This document shows positions 34,401-40,400 of a stretch of 64,000 bases of DNA, piece after piece (position 1 is the first letter of the stretch; every line of letters starts with the position of its first letter). A model generated the notes under the pieces. That model was not told the origin of the DNA and made no database searches. It saw only the letters and a list, made by a program, of their open reading frames with translations. This DNA is from Geotrypetes seraphini (Eukaryota; Chordata; Amphibia; Gymnophiona; Dermophiidae): positions 2,852,001-2,916,000 of the forward strand of contig NC_047096.1 of the NCBI RefSeq assembly GCF_902459505.1. The letters are read 5' to 3'. A program made the position numbers and the translations under genes.

Positions 34401-37400
34401 GTTATTCGCGATTTTAAAACAAAAATAAATTTTAATTTTTCGGGCTATTTTAAGCCATGTAAGCCCCCCCCCCTAGTGGGTTTTCGGGGCAGGAGCTCTC
34501 GAGACTATGACAGGAGCAAGGCAGCCATTTCCTATGAGTGATCTGCACGGGGCAGGAGCATGGGAAGATCGCTCCTGCCCCAAAAACCCACTAGACCACC
34601 AGGTAAGGCTTAAGGGGGGGGGGGGCTTACAGGGCTTAAAGTAGCCGGGGGGAAACGGGGGTTAGGGGCAGAACTGGCCCAAATATTATTTGCGTTTTTT
34701 TAATATTCGCGGGCAGGCTCTGCCCCTAACCCCTATGGATACGGAGGGAGAAGTGTACATTTTTATGTTATGGATATACAATGGTGCAAATGCAGCTCTG
34801 GCTCAGTCTGGCTCTGATGAGAAAGCACCATTGAGTGGACCAACCACCTGCCCCCTTTCCTGCCTCATTAAATTGCTTTGAATACTGGGCTCAAGGTTTT
34901 TTTCTACAGCCATGAAATGGAGATCAGATATACAGTAAACCCTCGCAAATTCACGGTTCGCGAATCAGACTCAGTCTTTCACGGTATTTTCCGACTGCCT
35001 CTTCCGGGACCTAAAGTCAGCATGTCAAAGCAGCTCCTGATTGGTGTAGCCTGACTTTAGTTCCAGGAAGAGAGAGTCAGAAAATACAAAGAACGATCCC
35101 GCACCTGATTTTCAGCCACCACTGCAGCCCTCTGCCTTCAATCCGCTCCTAAACCGCATTCGCAGTTTTTCAAAATTTGCGATTAATCCTGGTACGGAAC
35201 CCCCATAAATTTGAGGGGAGTACTGTACTACTTATTATCATATGCCCGTGCTGAAGGGAGATAAAACCATCTTATGTTTCAATCATTAATCAACACTGCG
35301 CCAGTTTTCTTAGGATTCTTCTGGTCCTGGTCCATTCTGGATTTGTATCTTGAGTTAAAAGAAAATGAATCCAAAGCATAGAAACATAGAAATAGACGGC
35401 AGATAAGGGCCATGGCACATCTAGTCTGCCCACCCCAATGACCCTCCCCTGCCCACCCCAAAACCAATTTGGCCCCATGTGTCTCAGGTACACTTTGAAG
35501 TCTTCATGAAGTCAAAAAGGAAATAACAGTCTTCATTTAAAAATCTCAGTAGAGAAGCTTAGGGTGTGAAAGAAGGATGCATTCTTTAGAGAGATTCAGC
35601 AGTACTGTATTTCTCTGGTAGATATACCGCCCCATTGTATTAGCCCTGGTTTATCTACCAGTAACTGGGGTGGCCTATACAGTTTTTCTCTCGTTCATCC
35701 GATTTCAATTCACAATGTTCCCCTTCAATTAGTTAAAAATATAAAAATTTTAGGTGTAATTTTTGATGATAAACTAAATTTCCATGATCATATCAGCAAC
35801 ATTGTGAAAATCACCTTTTATAGATTACGTAAAATTTGTTCTATCTCGAAATTTCTCTGTGCTAAATCACTCACTATATTGATTCACTCCTTGGTGATTT
35901 CTAAACTTGATTACTGCAATTCTTTATTCAAAGGAATTGCCCAATATGAAATAAAACGATTACAAATTATCCAGAATACAGCTATAAAATTAATAAATAA
36001 CTCTAAAAAATTTGATCATGTAACACCACTTCTCAAAGAGGCTCATTGGCTTCCTGTTAACTACAGAATCACTTATAAGCTATGTTTAATTATTTTTAAA
36101 ACTTTAATTAATAAGACCCCTGCTTTTTTATATAGATTACTGATTCCATACTCTGCAAAGAGAATTTTACGTTCTAGTGAACAAAATCTGCTATCGATCC
36201 CATCTTTAAAAATTATTAATACAAGAAGACAACTTATTTTTTCTTGTACGGCACCTCAAACATGGAACGCCCTCCCTATTTCTTTACGGGAGGAGAAAGA
36301 CCTTGGAAAATTTAAAATGGAGTTAAAAACTTTTCTTTTTAAAGATGCCTTTTCTACATAATTTTATATATTTCATGAATTAATCATTTGGTTGAACATG
36401 TTTTAATTACTGTATATCCTTTTCGTATATGCCCTTAATGTTTCTTTTTTATTTTAAAATTATATTTCATCCCTCCCTTCCTAGTGTTTTATATTGTTTA
36501 AATTTAGAATATTTTAGCCATTATTTAAATTGTATGTATTATGTATTGCATTATTATTGTTCTTTGATTTTACATTGTAAATTTTAAATGTAAATCGCTT
36601 AGAATATCCGATTAAGCGATTTATCAAGTCCCATAATAAACTTGAAACTTGAAACTTTTAAAAAATCATCCCCCCTTACCTCCCTCGCTGGAATCGCTGC
36701 TCCTCAAATCACAACCATCGGTGCAGGGCAGGAGAGATCTTTTCAATCTCCAGCCCGGCCTCACGCTGCTTCCTGCATGCCTTTGCCGTCAGTTCTTGGC
36801 AAAGGCACACAGGAAGCAGCATGGGGCCGGGCTGGAGATCAAAAAACTCTCTCCTGCCCTGCACCGCTGGTCGCGATTCAAGGAGGCAGAGATTCCAGGC
36901 AATCCAGCAAGGGAGGTAAGGGGGGGATGATTTTTTTAAAAATTGTATAGGACGCCCCCGTTTTGCAAGCCGTACCCACTGTGCCGGCTTGCAAAACCCA
37001 TATCTAGGCCACAGCCTATATCTGGGGAAATACGGTAATTACAAAATTTTCAAAGTCCTGCTGTTTTCGTCTTTTCTCTACAGAACCACACTTGGCTCCA
37101 TTTCATATTTCAGCCACAGTACTGTCAGCCTCGGAGATGCAGGTGGCCTGGAATGCTGTACAACAGCAAGACCTCAATGGAGTCCTCCTAGGGTATGAGG
37201 TAAGACAGTGTTAAAGGAAGCTGATGTGGTCCCTTGTAAACTGCAGATTTGGACGAGAACTTGGCAGTTGATCAAAACTGCTTGCCCTGGATCGGTAGCA
37301 GGGAATGTTGCTACTCTTTGGGTTTTGGCCAGGTACTAGGGACCTGGATTGGCCACCTTGAGAACGGGCTACTGGGCTTGATGGACCATTGGTCTGACCC

Positions 37401-40400
37401 AGTAAGTCTATTCTTATAACACAAAATGATTCAAAGTTTTTCAATTGCATGACAATTATGAAAAAAAAATGTAGAAGACCCTTTGAAGACCAGAAGCCTG
37501 GGCATCCAAATATGGATAACCCAAATTACAACTAAAATGATACTAGGTTCCACATCAGCAGTCAACACCCAGGAAAAGGATTTAGATGACCTTATTAATA
37601 ACGCATTGCCAAACAAGCAAACAGAAGGTTAGGAATTATTAAGAGAGGAACAGAGAAAAACCAAAATGACGATCATTTTGCCCGTCTTGTTACATGCTAT
37701 GACCTCCTCTGGAATATTGTGTGCAAGTCCAGTTGCTACATCTCAAAAAACATGTAGCAGACTTAGAAAAGGTAGAAAGAGCAACCAAATGGCTCAGGGC
37801 ATGGAAGGACACACACGAGGAAAGGCTTAAGAGTTTAGGCTTCTGCAGTGGTGGAATATGATAAAAATCTACAAAATCCTGAATGGAGTGGTGGGGCTCG
37901 TTTACTGTTTCAAAAAGTGCATAGAAGTTATGCAGTAGCACATTTAAAACAAATAGGAGAAATCATTTTTCACTCAGCACTCATTGCTGGAGGATGTGGT
38001 CAAAACAGCAAAGCTGGGTTTAAAAACGGTAGACCTGGGAAAGCCACTGCTTATCCCTGGTGGTATCATAGGACCCTGCTGTTTCTTACGATCCTGCCGA
38101 GTATACGTAGAGCATCACAACAATGTGACCTTAGAAGTGCAGGAGTCTAGGCTCGGTGAAATCAAATGAGTCCGCAACCGTGTTCTTAAGTACGAGTCGT
38201 ACTCAAGTCAGGGACTGCCTGTATTGCGATTTGGACTGACCAGTGTTAAAACAAGATGCCAACCTAGGTGGATCTTTGGTCTAAGTCAGTATGATAATTC
38301 TTATGTTATTATGTTCAGTGGTAAGACAACAGAAAGAGAGTTTATGCCTCAAATTGTAGCACACAGAAAAAGAAAGGCAAGCGAGTTGTTTAAATCAACC
38401 AACAGTTCCTTTATTGACATTTCAATGCAGGTTTGCTTGTCTCATAAATCAAGTGTGAAACTAAGGTCCCAACTAGGATCCCAGTTCCACGTAGTAGGGA
38501 TAGCAGTAACAATGCGTCTTCCAACTGAATGCGCGCCATTATGTTCAGTGGTGTCAGTGAATCGTGTGAGCTTGGTGGACACATCGTCCTGGCAGGGTCC
38601 CGGCCTCCTTACACAAGTGTAGGTAACAGAAGAAAGATGACTCCCAGGACACTGCCAAAGGGATGATCACTTTAAGAACTGACAAGCATAACTAAGAACA
38701 GGGGGTTGGGGGTCATTCCATTTATTTCTAGAACACAAAGAGTTATAGAAACACATCAGCCTAATGCGCTACTTCCTCTGTGTGACCAGATCAGATACTG
38801 GAGGGCCGGCGATAAGGAGGCAGCGGCGGATAGAGTGAGGACGCCAGGGCTGGACATGTCAGCCCATGTCACAGGCCTAAATCCCGATACAACTTACTAT
38901 GTGGCAGTCCGAGCATATAACCGTGCTGGGACGGGGCCTCCCAGTCCTACCACCAATGTGACCACTACAAAATCACGTGAGTACTGTGACCCACAAATAC
39001 TAGAGAAGTAAGGCTCTAGATCAAGGCCATTTTAGATCTAATAAGCTGAAAGAGAGCCGCCAAATATCTTCCCTTGTGAGCTCACGAATTGCGTCAATGA
39101 CATCCACCCTACTAGCCCAACTTCAAACTGTTTATTGGGCATATCAAGTAGGTGGGCATTTCCAAATACATCTTCTTCACCTAATGAGAAATGCCTCGTC
39201 TTTCAAGCATGTGGATCTTACTCTCGTGAACTTAGACAGAGTGGCAAAGTATTTGGAAAAAAGCCAGAATAATGATGAGGGCTGCCTTAGAGGTCTCCAT
39301 GGCCTTGCATTGAAGCACACTGCTCTAGGTGCTGAACCCAAGCTGCCCATCCCATGAACAGATTGCCCACCTTTCCTCATTTCTTAGACTTGAGCTTTCC
39401 CTGTTTGGAAATTCTAATTTTGACTATAGACGATCCTGGTAAGTAATGCAGACCTTCCCTTCCCTCACTCACACAGTTCAGTCACTGCAAGGATTATCAC
39501 GCTCTCTGTAGTAACCTACCTCACTGCTTTGTGTCCCAGCACCAAATCGTCCTCCTGGAAACATCTCCTGGAAGTTAGCTGGTTCCACTATCGGCATTAA
39601 ATGGGACCCTGTGGTAGCGCTGGTGAATGAGTCATCTGTTACTGGGTACAAGGTAAGGCCAGACTGATGGGGAGAACAGGTGAGCAGTTCTGAGCATTTT
39701 TATGAAAATGTGGTCTGTAATCAAAAATCAATCAAGGGGCATGATAAGTAAATAGAACATTTTTTTTAAACAGATCCTTCAAGCTGGTGAGAAAGGGAAT
39801 GGAGTGATTTGGGGCTTATTTCAACAATGCTGTTCTTTGGGTTTCATCATGGAACCCATCAGGACAGGTGTGCTGCCACGTCAAGCACTTGGGAGGGGCT
39901 ACATGATGTTAAATGTTCCCCGAGTCTGGTGAAATGCAAAAGTGATTGATAGTCATCTCTCGTCTTCCCAGATGCTGTACCACTTGGACTCACAAGTTAC
40001 ACCTACACTCTATCTAACCAGCAAGACGCAGATCGAATTCCCAATACCTGAGGATGCTACCCATGCAGTGGTGCGGATTAGAGCCACGGGGCTGGGAGGC
40101 GATGGGGTTCCTGCAGAGATTCATATAGCCAGAGATACAGGTACCACCCACAGCATGACACTCCTAATCTGCTTTCATTAACATTATTCTGCATATGGTT
40201 GGGTAGGAATCATATCAAAACTCAACTGAGCAGCAATATCAAAATGCCACAGGGATCGGTTCTTGGTTCAATTCTTGTCAAATACCACCAAAATCTTCAA
40301 AAGGATAAGACACTTTGGAAAGCATTGATATCATGAGAAAGAAGCTGGTACATCTTAAGAGATCTAGTGTTGACAGCTAAGATTTAATGCTAAAAACCAC

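Larger units (their letters stand above)
35605..37034. mobile_element. Possible mariner-type element split by a LINE
   Basis: TA-flanked ends CTGTATTTCTCTGG and CTGGGGAAATACGG are imperfect inverses 1.4 kb apart. The L2-like LINE (about 35650-36659) and a mirrored segment lie between. It ends 49 bp before CNTN2 exon 18. Confidence 0.4.
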
